DNA of 64,000 nt from Clostridiaceae bacterium Marseille-Q3526. GTDB lineage: Bacteria > Bacillota > Clostridia > Lachnospirales > Lachnospiraceae. How positions within the stretch are numbered: position 1 is the stretch's first letter; each line of letters begins with the position of its first letter. This document shows positions 34,472-43,053 of this stretch, one piece after another. Both the position numbers and the translations under genes were made by a program. Location: assembly GCA_018223375.1 (NCBI GenBank), contig JAGTTS010000001.1:405001-469000 (forward strand), read 5' to 3'. The notes beneath the pieces are model-generated. The model saw only the letters and a list, made by a program, of their open reading frames with translations, was not told the origin of the DNA and made no database searches.

Positions 34472-34580
34472 ATGCGCCAGGAAAAATTTTCGGTGACTTT
34501 AAATGGAACAAAAAAATTTTCCCTGGCGCATCCGTTTTCGGTGACTTCAAGTGGAACAAGAAAATTTTTCCTGACGCATC
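34472..34580. repeat. 46 bp direct repeat with overlapping hairpin
   Basis: Units 34487-34532 and 34535-34580 are nearly identical (TTTTCGGTGACTT...TGGAACAA...AAAATTTT...CGCATC). In addition ATGCGCCAGGAAAAATTTT (34472-34490) is the inverse of 34513-34531. It lies between the Rpn remnant and the MATE gene, so it could also serve as the MATE terminator. Confidence 0.8.
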
Positions 34581-34587
34581 TCTTTCC

Positions 34588-35958
34588 TTACCCCTTCTTC
34601 TCCACCAGCCGTATCCGGCTCCAGTGGCCCGTCAGGTACCAGACAAAGGAAATCAGATAGTTTGCGGCCCAGCCCAGAGGAACAGCGTACCAGACAAACT
34701 GAACCCCATAGCGCGGCGCGAAATAATTTGCCACAAAGACGCGGATAGCCAGATTGGCCAGATTAGCCGCAGTAAATACCTTCATATCCCCTGCTCCTCT
34801 CAGCAGGCCATCCGTGGTGGCTTTAAGACCAATAAAAATATAGAAGAAAGAAAGAAAACCTGCGTAAGCCATTCCCACAGAAAACGCCTCCGCGCTGGCC
34901 TCAGCGTCTAAAAAGGCGGAAATAAACAGGCTTCCAAACAGCTGTGTTAATACGCAGAGAACCACAGCAAAGCCTGCCAGAGCGAAATAGCAGACGCGGT
35001 ATCCCTCCTTCACCCTCTTTTGGTTTCCCGCTCCCATATTTTGAGCTGTAAAGGTGGACATGGCGTTTCCGATGGCCAGCATGGGCACAATAGAAATGGA
35101 CTCAATTCTCGTTCCCGCCGAATATCCGGCGATCACGGAAGAGCCGAAGGTGTTGACTACCGACTGCACCAGCAGAATCCCCAGCTGGACAATGGACTGC
35201 TGAAGAATGGAGGGAAGCGCCACCCTCGTCATGGATGCCGCCATCTCTCTGTCGTAGAACCGGAAATCCTCTTCATCCTGCCTGTATCCTCTCAGCTTCC
35301 TCATAAGAATAAGGAAGGAGAGCGCCGCCGAGAGCCCCTGGGCAATCAGGGTCGCCACAGCCACGCCTCTCACAGCCATATGAAACTCAATGACAAACAG
35401 CAGATCCAGGACAATATTCAGCAGGGAGGAAAAAATCAGCAGCTTAAGAGGCGTCCTGGAATCTCCCAGAGAGTTGAACACCGAGGCCTGCACGTTGTAC
35501 ATGAACAAAAAGGGCAGTCCCCAGAAATAAATCCGCAGATAAAGAGCCGCATCCGCGAAAATATTGTCCGGCACGTTCATCAGACTCAAAATCCTGTCGT
35601 TAAACGCAAGGCCGAAAGCCCCCAGCGCCGCGCTGATTACCAGAAAGGAAATCAGAGTCGTGGACACAGCCGTTTTCATCTTCGTCAGCCGCCCGGCTCC
35701 CAGAAACTGGGAAATAATCACCGAGCTTCCCATGCCTCCTCCGATGGCAACGGCAATAAACACATTCGTAACCGCGTAGGAGGCGCCCACAGAAGCCAGC
35801 GCGTTCTCACTGACAAATTTCCCCACTACGACCGAATCCATAATATTATAAAACTGCTGGAACAGATTTCCCAAAATCAGGGGAAACGCAAAAAGCAAAA
35901 GAGCCTTTCCCGGGCGATCCGTCAGCATACTGAAGCTTTTCTTACTCACATTTTCCAT
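34588..35958 (-). CDS. MATE family efflux transporter
   Basis: 456 residues with 12 membrane segments in two related halves: PGKALLLFAFPLILGNLFQQFYNIMDSVVVGKFVSENALASVGASYAVTN and the second-half ...ASMTRVALPSILQQSIVQLGILLVQSVVNTFGSSVIAGYSAGTRIESI. The QxFYNxxDxxxVG pattern is typical of the DinF/NorM-like clostridial group. Exports drugs or metabolites using Na+ or H+; substrate not readable. It is a single gene. Confidence 0.93.
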   Translation of the reverse strand: MENVSKKSFSMLTDRPGKALLLFAFPLILGNLFQQFYNIMDSVVVGKFVSENALASVGASYAVTNVFIAVAIGGGMGSSVIISQFLGAGRLTKMKTAVSTTLISFLVISAALGAFGLAFNDRILSLMNVPDNIFADAALYLRIYFWGLPFLFMYNVQASVFNSLGDSRTPLKLLIFSSLLNIVLDLLFVIEFHMAVRGVAVATLIAQGLSAALSFLILMRKLRGYRQDEEDFRFYDREMAASMTRVALPSILQQSIVQLGILLVQSVVNTFGSSVIAGYSAGTRIESISIVPMLAIGNAMSTFTAQNMGAGNQKRVKEGYRVCYFALAGFAVVLCVLTQLFGSLFISAFLDAEASAEAFSVGMAYAGFLSFFYIFIGLKATTDGLLRGAGDMKVFTAANLANLAIRVFVANYFAPRYGVQFVWYAVPLGWAANYLISFVWYLTGHWSRIRLVEKKG

Positions 35959-36069
35959 CTTTTCTATCTCATTCCCTGTCTTTTCTAGTTTTTGTTTCCT
36001 GTTTTTTATTTTTTATTCTCTATTTCCTGTTTCTTCTTTTCTGCCCTGTCATTCTCTTTCTGCAAGCTC

Positions 36070-36098
36070 AAAAAAGGAGCTGTAAAACAGCTCCTTTT
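36070..36098 (-). terminator. terminator of the amino acid ABC importer
   Basis: AAAAGGAGCTGT pairs with ACAGCTCCTTTT with a tiny loop; a T run follows on the minus strand. Confidence 0.85.
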
Positions 36099-36111
36099 CA
36101 TCGTTCCCAGT

Positions 36112-36834
36112 TTACAGTACCTTATCTAAGAATGCCTTCGCCCTGTCTGTGGACGGCTGGGAGAAAAATGCCTCAGGAGTCGTATCCTCCAGGATTCTTC
36201 CCTCGTCGATAAAGCAGATCCTGTCTGAAACCTCTCTGGCAAAACCCATCTCGTGGGTGACGAGAGCCATAGTGATTCCCGTGTGAGCCAGGCCCTTGAT
36301 AACCTCCAGAACCTCCTTCACCATTTCCGGATCCAGGGCGCTGGTAGGCTCGTCAAACAGCATAATCTTCGGTTCCATGGCAAGCGCTCTGGCAATGGCG
36401 ATTCTCTGCTTCTGGCCGCCGGACAGCTTATTGGGATAAGCGTCCGCCTTCTCCGTCAGTCCCACCAGGGCCAGCAGCTCCATGGCCTTTTTCTTCGCTT
36501 CCTCCTTGGAAAGCCCGTTCACACGCACTGGCGCGTAAATCATGTTCTCCATAACCGTCATATGGGGAAACAGGTTAAAGTGCTGGAATACCATGCCGAT
36601 ATCCTTCCTGATTCTCTGGATGTCAGCCTTTTTCTCCGTAATATCCTGTCCCTCGATGAGCACAGTTCCGCTGTCCGGCTTCTCCAGCAGGTTTATGCAC
36701 CGCAGAATCGTAGATTTTCCTGAGCCGGACGGGCCAATCAGAGTGACTACCTGTCCCTTCTCAATCTTAAAATCAATCCCCTTTAAGACCTCCAGCTTTC
36801 CAAAGCTCTTATGCACGTTATGAAACTCTATCAC
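36112..36834 (-). CDS. polar amino acid ABC transporter ATP-binding protein
   Basis: 240 residues. Walker A GPSGSGKST, Q-loop MVFQHFNLFPHMTV, signature LSGGQKQRIAIARAL, Walker B IMLFDEPTSALDP and switch His in LVTHEMGFA. The GlnQ/HisP-type FNLFPHMTVLxN motif marks the polar amino acid subfamily. It powers the importer formed with the upstream permease and binding protein. Overlaps the permease stop by 17 bases. Confidence 0.95.
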   Translation of the reverse strand: MIEFHNVHKSFGKLEVLKGIDFKIEKGQVVTLIGPSGSGKSTILRCINLLEKPDSGTVLIEGQDITEKKADIQRIRKDIGMVFQHFNLFPHMTVMENMIYAPVRVNGLSKEEAKKKAMELLALVGLTEKADAYPNKLSGGQKQRIAIARALAMEPKIMLFDEPTSALDPEMVKEVLEVIKGLAHTGITMALVTHEMGFAREVSDRICFIDEGRILEDTTPEAFFSQPSTDRAKAFLDKVL

Positions 36835-37486
36835 TTCTGTTCACCCACCTTTCCAGACGGCCTGCCAGCGTGGACAGAACCATGACAAACACATAGTAAA
36901 TGAAAGCGATCACCAGATACGGCTCAAAGAACCGGTACGTCATAACTGTGATCTGGTCTGCCGCTCTTAAAAGCTCCACCGCTCCGATGTAGGAGAGAAT
37001 CGACGTCTCCTTTAAAAGGGCTACCGCCTCGTTGACAAGGCTGGGAAGCACATGCTTGATGGCCTGGGGAAGGATGATATCCTTCATCATGTCCCTGTAG
37101 CTGACGCCCAGAGACGCGGCCGCCTCGTACTGCCCCTTGTCAATGGCCTGAATGCCTCCTCTGAAAATCTCAGACACATAGGCGGCTGAGTTCAGGGAAA
37201 AGGTTAAAATTCCCGACTGAACGGCTGTAAACGTCACGCCCAGCAGCTGAGGGAGTCCAAAATGTACGATACACAGCTGCACCAGCAGAGGAGTTCCCCT
37301 GAAAATAGAGGTGTAAAAGCGTCCGAACCACACAAGAGGCGCACATTTGCTGATTTTAATTAACGATAAAATTACACCCAGCACAAAACCGCAGATCAGG
37401 CACAAAAACGTCATCTGAAGCGTCAGAACCGCCCCGTGCCACAGAAACGGCCAGTACTGCCATACGCTTGAAAAGTCAAGGCTCAT
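36818..37486 (-). CDS. polar amino acid ABC transporter permease
   Basis: About 222 residues, HisM/GlnP type. FLWHGAVLTLQMTFLCLICGFVLGVILSL at the start, EAA loop QYEAAASLGVSYRDMMKDIILPQAIKHVLPSLVNEAV. The ATG at 37486 (MSLDFSSVWQYW) follows GAAAGGAAAAC; the open frame to 37528 is less likely. A stem-loop lies between it and the binding-protein gene. Confidence 0.92.
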   Translation of the reverse strand: MSLDFSSVWQYWPFLWHGAVLTLQMTFLCLICGFVLGVILSLIKISKCAPLVWFGRFYTSIFRGTPLLVQLCIVHFGLPQLLGVTFTAVQSGILTFSLNSAAYVSEIFRGGIQAIDKGQYEAAASLGVSYRDMMKDIILPQAIKHVLPSLVNEAVALLKETSILSYIGAVELLRAADQITVMTYRFFEPYLVIAFIYYVFVMVLSTLAGRLERWVNRSDRVS

Positions 37487-37535
37487 ATCTGTTTTCCTTT
37501 CTATCTGAATTTTTCTTGTTTTCTGCACAGCGAAC

Positions 37536-37560
37536 GGCAGGGCGTAATCTCCGCCCTGCC
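37536..37560 (-). terminator. stem-loop between binding protein and permease genes
   Basis: GGCAGGGCG and CGCCCTGCC form a 9 bp stem without a T run. Such hairpins often stabilise the upstream mRNA so that more binding protein than permease is made. Confidence 0.6.
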
Positions 37561-37569
37561 GCAGTCCGC

Positions 37570-38457
37570 TTAGTCGACGATAAACTCCTCGCTCAAATGC
37601 TCTGCAATAATCTCGTCCAGCTCTCCGCTCTCCATCATTTCCTTTAACGTCTCGTTAAATGTCTCATAATAAGGAGAATCCTTTGGGAATCCGATTGCAA
37701 AGCAGTCTGCCTCGTTCTTATCCAACAGGCTTAACTCAAGGCCTGTATTCTGCTTTAAGAACTCCACTGCCCCCGCGCCGTCCACGATGCAGGCGTCGGC
37801 TCTCTTACTCTTAACCTCCTCGATGCAGGCCGGGCTTCCCTGAATTCCTACTGCCTTCACGCCCTCGATGCTCTCGGCCACCTGCTGATAATTGGTTCCG
37901 AATACATATGCAACTGTCTTGCCTTCCAGAGAGTCAAGAGTTGTATAATTATCACCTTCTCTGTATACGATGCCGTTTCTCGGGTAGAAAAAGATTTCAG
38001 AGAAATCAAGCGTTTTCTGTCTCTCCTCTGTCGGAGCCATACCGCCGCTGCAGAAATCAATCTGTCCTGCCTGAATTGCCGCCGTTAAGCTCTTAAACGG
38101 CATATCCTGGAATTCTACGGTTCCGCCGTTTTTCTCCACAACCTCTGTCACAATGTCAATATTCATTCCTACATATGTTTTATTTCCCTTAGCGTCCATC
38201 TCGATGGATTCAAACGGCACAAATGTGGAGGAACATCCTACTTTGACCGTCTTTCCGTTAAACGGATTGTCCGCAGAAACCTCTGTGTCCCCGTCTTCTG
38301 CTCCCGCTGTGGTTTCCCCGGCATCCTCTGCCGCTGCCGTGGTCTCTGCCGCCTCTGTGCCTGCTGCCGTACTCTCTGCCGGAGCGCCGTTTCCTGAACA
38401 TCCGGCCAGCACGCCGACTGTAAGAGCCGTAAGTAATGTCAATGCTATCTTTTTCAT
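37570..38457 (-). CDS. amino acid ABC transporter substrate-binding lipoprotein
   Basis: 295 residues. Lipobox GVLAGC, an Ala/Glu/Thr-rich spacer (about 25-60), then the SBP_bac_3 fold: KTVKVGCSSTFVPFESIEMDAKGNKTYVGMNIDIV, EFQDMPFKSLTAAIQAGQIDFCSGGMAPTEERQKTLDFSEIF. It captures a polar amino acid; which one is unclear. First gene of the three-gene importer operon. Confidence 0.94.
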   Translation of the reverse strand: MKKIALTLLTALTVGVLAGCSGNGAPAESTAAGTEAAETTAAAEDAGETTAGAEDGDTEVSADNPFNGKTVKVGCSSTFVPFESIEMDAKGNKTYVGMNIDIVTEVVEKNGGTVEFQDMPFKSLTAAIQAGQIDFCSGGMAPTEERQKTLDFSEIFFYPRNGIVYREGDNYTTLDSLEGKTVAYVFGTNYQQVAESIEGVKAVGIQGSPACIEEVKSKRADACIVDGAGAVEFLKQNTGLELSLLDKNEADCFAIGFPKDSPYYETFNETLKEMMESGELDEIIAEHLSEEFIVD

Positions 38458-38832
38458 AATTTTCTCCTCGTTCCATTCTATTTCTTTTTTTCAGTTTCTT
38501 GATTAACTGGTTCCTATGATAGCATAAATATACATTCTATGCAATTCCTTTTTTATTATTTTTTTCATTTTCCGACAGCTTTCAGCTTTTTCCCTCTCAT
38601 TTTTATTCCATTCTTTCCATCCCGTCTCCTCCGTGGTATAATAGAATTGTTTAGCAGACTTTTTTCAATATTGGAGCGGTTCGCAGGCAGCTTTCAGGTC
38701 TGTCTCACTCTTTTGGGGCCAGGCTGTTTCCGCCTTTTCGAATCCGTTTTTTCACATATGGGGTATTTTTTGACAAAATTCCGGTATTGATTATATATGC
38801 AGACTCAATCATTTTTTATAAAGGAGGAACCT
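38458..38832. other. divergent region between the amino acid importer and the deacetylases
   Basis: Contains the importer promoter (38516-38544), a long T/C-rich tract, a candidate -10 region TGGTATAATA near 38634-38643, and the AAAGGAGG ribosome site of the first deacetylase. No gene seen. Confidence 0.5.
38516..38544 (-). promoter_or_regulatory. importer promoter with ARG-box-like spacer
   Basis: TTGCAT (38539-38544) and TATCAT (38516-38521) on the minus strand are 17 bases apart. The spacer region reads TGCATAGAATGTATATTTATGC, with GCATA/TATGC inverted ends, resembling ArgR/AhrC operator half-sites. If so, the importer would take arginine or a related amino acid. Weak motif evidence. Confidence 0.4.
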
Positions 38833-39741
38833 ATGTCTGTTTTTACTGACGGAAAAACCAACGGTCCCGGCATCTGCTGGCCGGACGGAAAACGGATCGC
38901 CGTCATGGTTACCTTTGATTTTGACGCCGAATTTCTGAGGATTTCCAGGGCTGAGTCAAAGGGTACGTCCATCGGCTTCACCGATTTTTCCAGAGGCCAG
39001 TACGGGCCGCACACAGGACTTTTAAGGTGTCTTAACATGCTGGACGCGCACCAGGTTAAATCTACCTTCTTCGTACCCGGCGCTGTGGCGGAGAAATATA
39101 CGGAGCAGGTGCGCATGATTCACGAACGGGGCCATGAGCTGGCCTGCCACGGCTACCGCCACGAATCCGTCCGCGGCATTTCCAGAGAGGAAGAGGAAGC
39201 TATTCTTGACAAAAGCGAAGCGGCTCTGATGGCGGTCACAGGAAAACGTCCGGCAGGACACAGAGGCCCGGAGAGCATCATCCACCCCTTCACCCACGAA
39301 CTGCTGGCAGAGCGCGGCTATCTCTACAGCTCTTCCATGAAGGACTGCGATTATGCCTATCTCTGGGAGCAGGATGGAAAAGAGCTGCCTCTGGTGGAGC
39401 TGCCAAACGATATCACTATGGACGATTTTACCTATTATTATTTCACCTTCAGCGATCCTGCCGTCCGGGCCATGTACACAAACCGGGAAGTGCTTGGAAA
39501 CTGGAAGGCCGAATTTGACGGTCTGGCGGAGGAGGGCGACAAGATCTTTGTCTTAAAACTCCATCCCCAGATGATTGGCCGGGCCAGCCGCATCGCCATG
39601 GTGGGAGACTTTATTTCCTATATGAAAGGACACGGCGCCTGGATTACCACCTGCGAGAACGTGGCCCGGTACGTCCTGAACCAGCATAAGCTGCCAAGAA
39701 GCGGCAGCGCGCCAGAACATCACGGAAAGGAGGCGCTGTAA
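38833..39741 (+). CDS. polysaccharide deacetylase family protein (first of tandem pair)
   Basis: About 302 residues. NodB-type fold: DFDAEF (metal-binding Asp), the HxxxH pair in HELACHGYRHESV, R in HRGPE, and a C-terminal KLHPQMIGRASRI. It lacks a signal peptide, so it probably acts in the cytoplasm or on small substrates, as in the PuuE allantoinase-like/HpPgdA branch. AAAGGAGGAACC sets the ATG at 38833. It is immediately followed, with no spacer, by a paralogue, which suggests a heteromer or duplicated function. Substrate unknown. Confidence 0.88.
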   Translation: MSVFTDGKTNGPGICWPDGKRIAVMVTFDFDAEFLRISRAESKGTSIGFTDFSRGQYGPHTGLLRCLNMLDAHQVKSTFFVPGAVAEKYTEQVRMIHERGHELACHGYRHESVRGISREEEEAILDKSEAALMAVTGKRPAGHRGPESIIHPFTHELLAERGYLYSSSMKDCDYAYLWEQDGKELPLVELPNDITMDDFTYYYFTFSDPAVRAMYTNREVLGNWKAEFDGLAEEGDKIFVLKLHPQMIGRASRIAMVGDFISYMKGHGAWITTCENVARYVLNQHKLPRSGSAPEHHGKEAL

Positions 39742-40623
39742 ATGGATTCCAGCCGTTTTGACAGAGTATTTCCCGCTCAATTCTCCGGCGATCTGAAGGT
39801 TTCCTGGCCGGATGGGAAGCGGATTGCCGTCATGCTGGCCTTTGACTTGGATGCGGAGACCATGTGGACCACCAGAGGAGACGGAAATGCGGACCACATC
39901 ACGAACCTGTCCAGAGGGGCCTACGGTCCTGTCCAGGGCGTGCCCAGAATTTTAAATATGCTAGACAGCTTCGGCCTGAAGGCTACCTTCTTCGTGCCCG
40001 GCGTCGTGGCGGACAAATATCCGGATGTGGTAAAAGAAATCGCCGCAAGAGGCCATGAGATCGGCTTCCACGGCTATTTCCACGAGGAATTTTCCACCAC
40101 CACCTGCGAACAAGAGAACGCCACCATGGAGCGGTGCGAACAGCTCATCAGGAAGCTGACAGGCCAGCAGATGGTCAGCCACCGGGCTCCCGGCGGAGTG
40201 ATCCACGACTACAGCCTGCGCCTTTTTGTGGAGCGCGGCTATATCGCAAGCTCCAACTGGAGAAACAGCGACGGTCCCTTCATCCATGAGCTGGACGGGG
40301 TAAAAATTCCCCTGGTGGAGGTTCCCAAGGATTCCATCTTCGACGATACGGCCTACGACTTCTACACTGACAGCGCGCCGGAACGCTATGAGCTGAAATC
40401 TCCCGGAGAGATGCTTGAAATCTGGAAGGAGGAGTTCGACACCCTGGCAGACGAGGGCAGGATGATCAATTTTGTGCTCCATCCCCAGTTTATCGGCCGT
40501 GTAAGCCGCGTCAATATGCTCAAGGATCTGATTGGATACATGCTGTCCCGCGGCGCCTGGATTGACACAAACCGGTCCGTGGCCGAATGGGTTTTAAAGG
40601 AAAGCGGCATGCTTTCAAAGTAG
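39742..40623 (+). CDS. polysaccharide deacetylase family protein (second of tandem pair)
   Basis: 293 residues. Same layout as the gene before it: WPDGKRIAVMLAFDLDAETMW, FFVPGVVADKYPDVVKEIAARGHEIGFHGYFHEEF, SHRAPGGVIHDY, and VLHPQFIGRVSRVNMLKDLIGYM. The Asp and both His are kept, so both copies look active. No signal peptide. It starts at the base after the first gene's stop, with GGAGG inside that gene's end. Together they form a two-gene operon next to a secreted transglutaminase gene. Confidence 0.88.
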   Translation: MDSSRFDRVFPAQFSGDLKVSWPDGKRIAVMLAFDLDAETMWTTRGDGNADHITNLSRGAYGPVQGVPRILNMLDSFGLKATFFVPGVVADKYPDVVKEIAARGHEIGFHGYFHEEFSTTTCEQENATMERCEQLIRKLTGQQMVSHRAPGGVIHDYSLRLFVERGYIASSNWRNSDGPFIHELDGVKIPLVEVPKDSIFDDTAYDFYTDSAPERYELKSPGEMLEIWKEEFDTLADEGRMINFVLHPQFIGRVSRVNMLKDLIGYMLSRGAWIDTNRSVAEWVLKESGMLSK

Positions 40624-40678
40624 GCTTCCCAGGCAGCTTTAAACCAAATAAAAATATATGTAAACGAGGTAATAATTT

Positions 40679-41587
40679 ATGATTTCATCTGTAATGACGC
40701 GCCGGTTCAGAAGACGTCTGAATCAAGGCAGAAAGGCTCTGCTTTTAGGCCTTCTGGCCGCTTCTCTCCTGTCCGTCCCCTCTCTTGCCCAGGTGAGGAC
40801 GCCGCAGGCTTCCGGAACAACGGTCTTTTCCAATGGCAGCGCCGTCATCGACGCCTCCAACGCCTCCCAGGGCTATGTCATGGTCAAGTATTCTGGCGGA
40901 ACCTCCCGCATCAAGGTGCGTATTTCCAAGAGAACCGAGTACACCTACGATCTGAATACCGCCGGAAACTACGAGGTATTTCCTCTGACAGAGGGAAGCG
41001 GAACCTACACGATCAAGGTATTCCAGCAGGTTCAGGGCACCTCCTACGCCCAGGTGATGAGCCAGACTGTCACGGCAAATATCGCGGACAGCCAGTCCCC
41101 CTTCCTGTACCCGAACCAGTTCTGCAACTTTAACGCAAACTCCGCTGTTGTGGCCAAGGCGGCTGAACTGACAGGAGGAATCGCAGATCCTCTGGCAAAG
41201 GTGCAGGCCGTTTACCACTATGCCATTGACCACATTTCCTACGATTATCAGAAGGCCGCCTCTGTGCAGAGCGGCTACCTCCCTGTGCCTGACGCTACTC
41301 TGGCTTCTGGAAAGGGCATCTGCTTCGACTATGCGGCTGTGATGACTTCCATGCTCCGCTCTCAGGACATTCCTACGAAGCTCGTCATCGGCTACACCGG
41401 AGGCACCTACCATGCCTGGGTAAGCGTATATCTGTCCGGCCAGGGCTGGGTAGACAATATTATCTACTTCGACGGAACCAACTGGCGCTACATGGATCCC
41501 ACCTTCGCCTCCAGCGGCAAGGGCGACGCATCTGTGTCCAATTATATTTCCAACCAGGCCAACTACCAGGCTAAATTTACCTATTAA
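40679..41587 (+). CDS. secreted transglutaminase-like protein
   Basis: 302 residues. A signal peptide (GRKALLLGLLAASLLSVPSLAQ) follows an unusually long basic start. A beta-rich N-terminal domain (about 40-140) precedes the transglutaminase core: Cys in GKGICFDYAAVMTSMLRSQDIPTKLVIGY, His in YHAWVSVYL and Asp in YMDPTF. This papain-like fold can cut or crosslink proteins or act on peptidoglycan peptides. It is followed 37 bases later by the pilus-like genes and may share their transcript. Confidence 0.9.
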   Translation: MISSVMTRRFRRRLNQGRKALLLGLLAASLLSVPSLAQVRTPQASGTTVFSNGSAVIDASNASQGYVMVKYSGGTSRIKVRISKRTEYTYDLNTAGNYEVFPLTEGSGTYTIKVFQQVQGTSYAQVMSQTVTANIADSQSPFLYPNQFCNFNANSAVVAKAAELTGGIADPLAKVQAVYHYAIDHISYDYQKAASVQSGYLPVPDATLASGKGICFDYAAVMTSMLRSQDIPTKLVIGYTGGTYHAWVSVYLSGQGWVDNIIYFDGTNWRYMDPTFASSGKGDASVSNYISNQANYQAKFTY

Positions 41588-41624
41588 TATTCATGCTGAA
41601 TACATATTGTGAGGAATTCTGACT

Positions 41625-42671
41625 ATGAAACAATCCGTTCCGTTTACCGGTCTTTCACTGTCCGGTTTCTGTATGCAGATTTCCATTCTGCTGAAATCTG
41701 CGGTCCCTCTCTACGAGGGACTTTCCGTCATAGCGGAGGACGCCTCCCTTCCAAAGGAAAAAGAGGTTCTCTCCTCTATGTCTGACAAGCTGCGTATGGG
41801 GTTTCCTTTCAGCCAGGCTGTCGCTGAGGCTGAGCGTTTCCCTGCCTATGTAACGCAGATGACGCTTCTCGGCGAACGCACGGGAACGCTGGACGCCGTT
41901 ATGGAACACCTGTCCCGGTTTTATGAGCGGGAATACCGGATGGGAGAAAACCTGCGCCGCGCCGTTACCTACCCGGCTATTATGATTATCATGCTGTTAG
42001 CCATCCTGTTTATTCTGTTTACAAAGGTAATGCCTGTATTCTCCGGCGTCTACGAGCAGCTGGGAACCTCCATTCCCCCTGCCGCCCAGACGGCTATCCG
42101 GTTTGGAGGCATTTTAAGCGGAGGAGCCCTTATTTTCGCCGCTGTCCTGATCGCCGTATTCGCCGTGATCCGGCTGACCAGCAGGCCGGGCCAGGAAAAC
42201 AGCCTGTCAGCCCGCCTTTTAACCCGAATCAAGAACCGTTCCAGTATCGCCAGGCTGGCCGCTCTGCGCCGTTTCTGCTCCGTTATGGCCATGACGCTTC
42301 ACTGCGGCATGGATATGGCCGAGGGCTGCCGCATGGCCGCCTCCCTGGTGGACAACGCTTCTGTCCTCCCAGGCGTAAAGGCCTGCGAGAAAGAGCTGGC
42401 CTCCGGAAAGGCCTTCTACGACTCCATCGAGCCATCCGGCCTGTTCTCCGGCTTTGATCTCCAGATGATCCGCATCGGAAGCAGGGCCGGACAGCTGGAA
42501 ACGGTGATGAAGGAACTGGAGGCAGATTACGACGAGCGTTCCTCTGACGCTCTCGACAGCCTGATCGCAAGGCTGGAGCCTGCCATCGTATCCGTACTGG
42601 CAGTCGCGGTAGGTCTTGTGCTTCTGTCCGTCATGCTGCCCCTTGCCGGAATTCTTTCCTCCATCGGCTAA
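41625..42671 (+). CDS. type II secretion/type IV pilus inner membrane protein (GspF/PilC family)
   Basis: 348 residues. Two GspF domains: FCMQISILLKSAVPLYEGLSVI...GFPFSQAVAEAERFPAYVTQMTLLGERTGTLDAVMEHLSRFYERE, and FCSVMAMTLHCGMDMAEGCRMAASL...PSGLFSGFDLQMIRIGSRAGQLETVMKELEADYDERSSDALDSLIARLEPAIVSVLAVAVGLVLLSVMLPL. It is the platform that the ATPase acts on in pilus assembly or retraction. It is slightly shorter than typical PilC (about 400). It heads a cluster of four small membrane proteins and a PilT-like ATPase. Confidence 0.92.
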   Translation: MKQSVPFTGLSLSGFCMQISILLKSAVPLYEGLSVIAEDASLPKEKEVLSSMSDKLRMGFPFSQAVAEAERFPAYVTQMTLLGERTGTLDAVMEHLSRFYEREYRMGENLRRAVTYPAIMIIMLLAILFILFTKVMPVFSGVYEQLGTSIPPAAQTAIRFGGILSGGALIFAAVLIAVFAVIRLTSRPGQENSLSARLLTRIKNRSSIARLAALRRFCSVMAMTLHCGMDMAEGCRMAASLVDNASVLPGVKACEKELASGKAFYDSIEPSGLFSGFDLQMIRIGSRAGQLETVMKELEADYDERSSDALDSLIARLEPAIVSVLAVAVGLVLLSVMLPLAGILSSIG

Positions 42672-42696
42672 ACAGTGAACAAACAGGAGGATCCAT

Positions 42697-43053
42697 ATGC
42701 TGCACGTACAAGTTCAAAAAGAGAAGAGGAGCTTATCCGGGTATCTGTTATCCCTCCTCCTCTTTCTCGCTGTTTTATTTTTCTTCCTCTTTGGCGTCAG
42801 GGCCATGGAGTCCAAAAGCGAGGAGGAAAGCCTGGCGTCTCTCAGGAACGCCATCCAGAGGGCCTGCGTCCAGTGCTACGCCATCGAGGGGCGCTATCCG
42901 CCCAGCGTAGAATACCTGGAGGAACACTACGGCATCGTCATTGACAGAGACCGGTACTACGTGTTCTACGACGGCTGGGCCAGCAACGTAATGCCTGATA
43001 TCACCGTGCTTCCTGCAGAGCCGGACAGCCAGGAGAAGGAGGGAACATCATGA
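42697..43053 (+). CDS. small pseudopilin-like membrane protein
   Basis: 118 residues. A basic start (HVQVQKEKRS), a hydrophobic helix LSGYLLSLLLFLAVLFFFLFGVRA, then a short soluble domain with RACVQCYAIEGRYPPSVEYLEEHYGI and Y-rich end. Single N-terminal helix plus small domain is pilin-like, and YAIEGRYPPSVEYL is like the small-domain start of ComGC/pseudopilin proteins. The classic GFTLIE cleavage site is not present. AGGAGG is well spaced before the ATG. It overlaps the next gene by four bases. Confidence 0.65.
   Translation: MLHVQVQKEKRSLSGYLLSLLLFLAVLFFFLFGVRAMESKSEEESLASLRNAIQRACVQCYAIEGRYPPSVEYLEEHYGIVIDRDRYYVFYDGWASNVMPDITVLPAEPDSQEKEGTS

Noticed and set aside
35020..35988. Plus-strand ORF of 322 residues opposite the MATE gene
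   Set aside because: Antisense of a clear 12-helix MATE transporter; very basic, low-complexity product.
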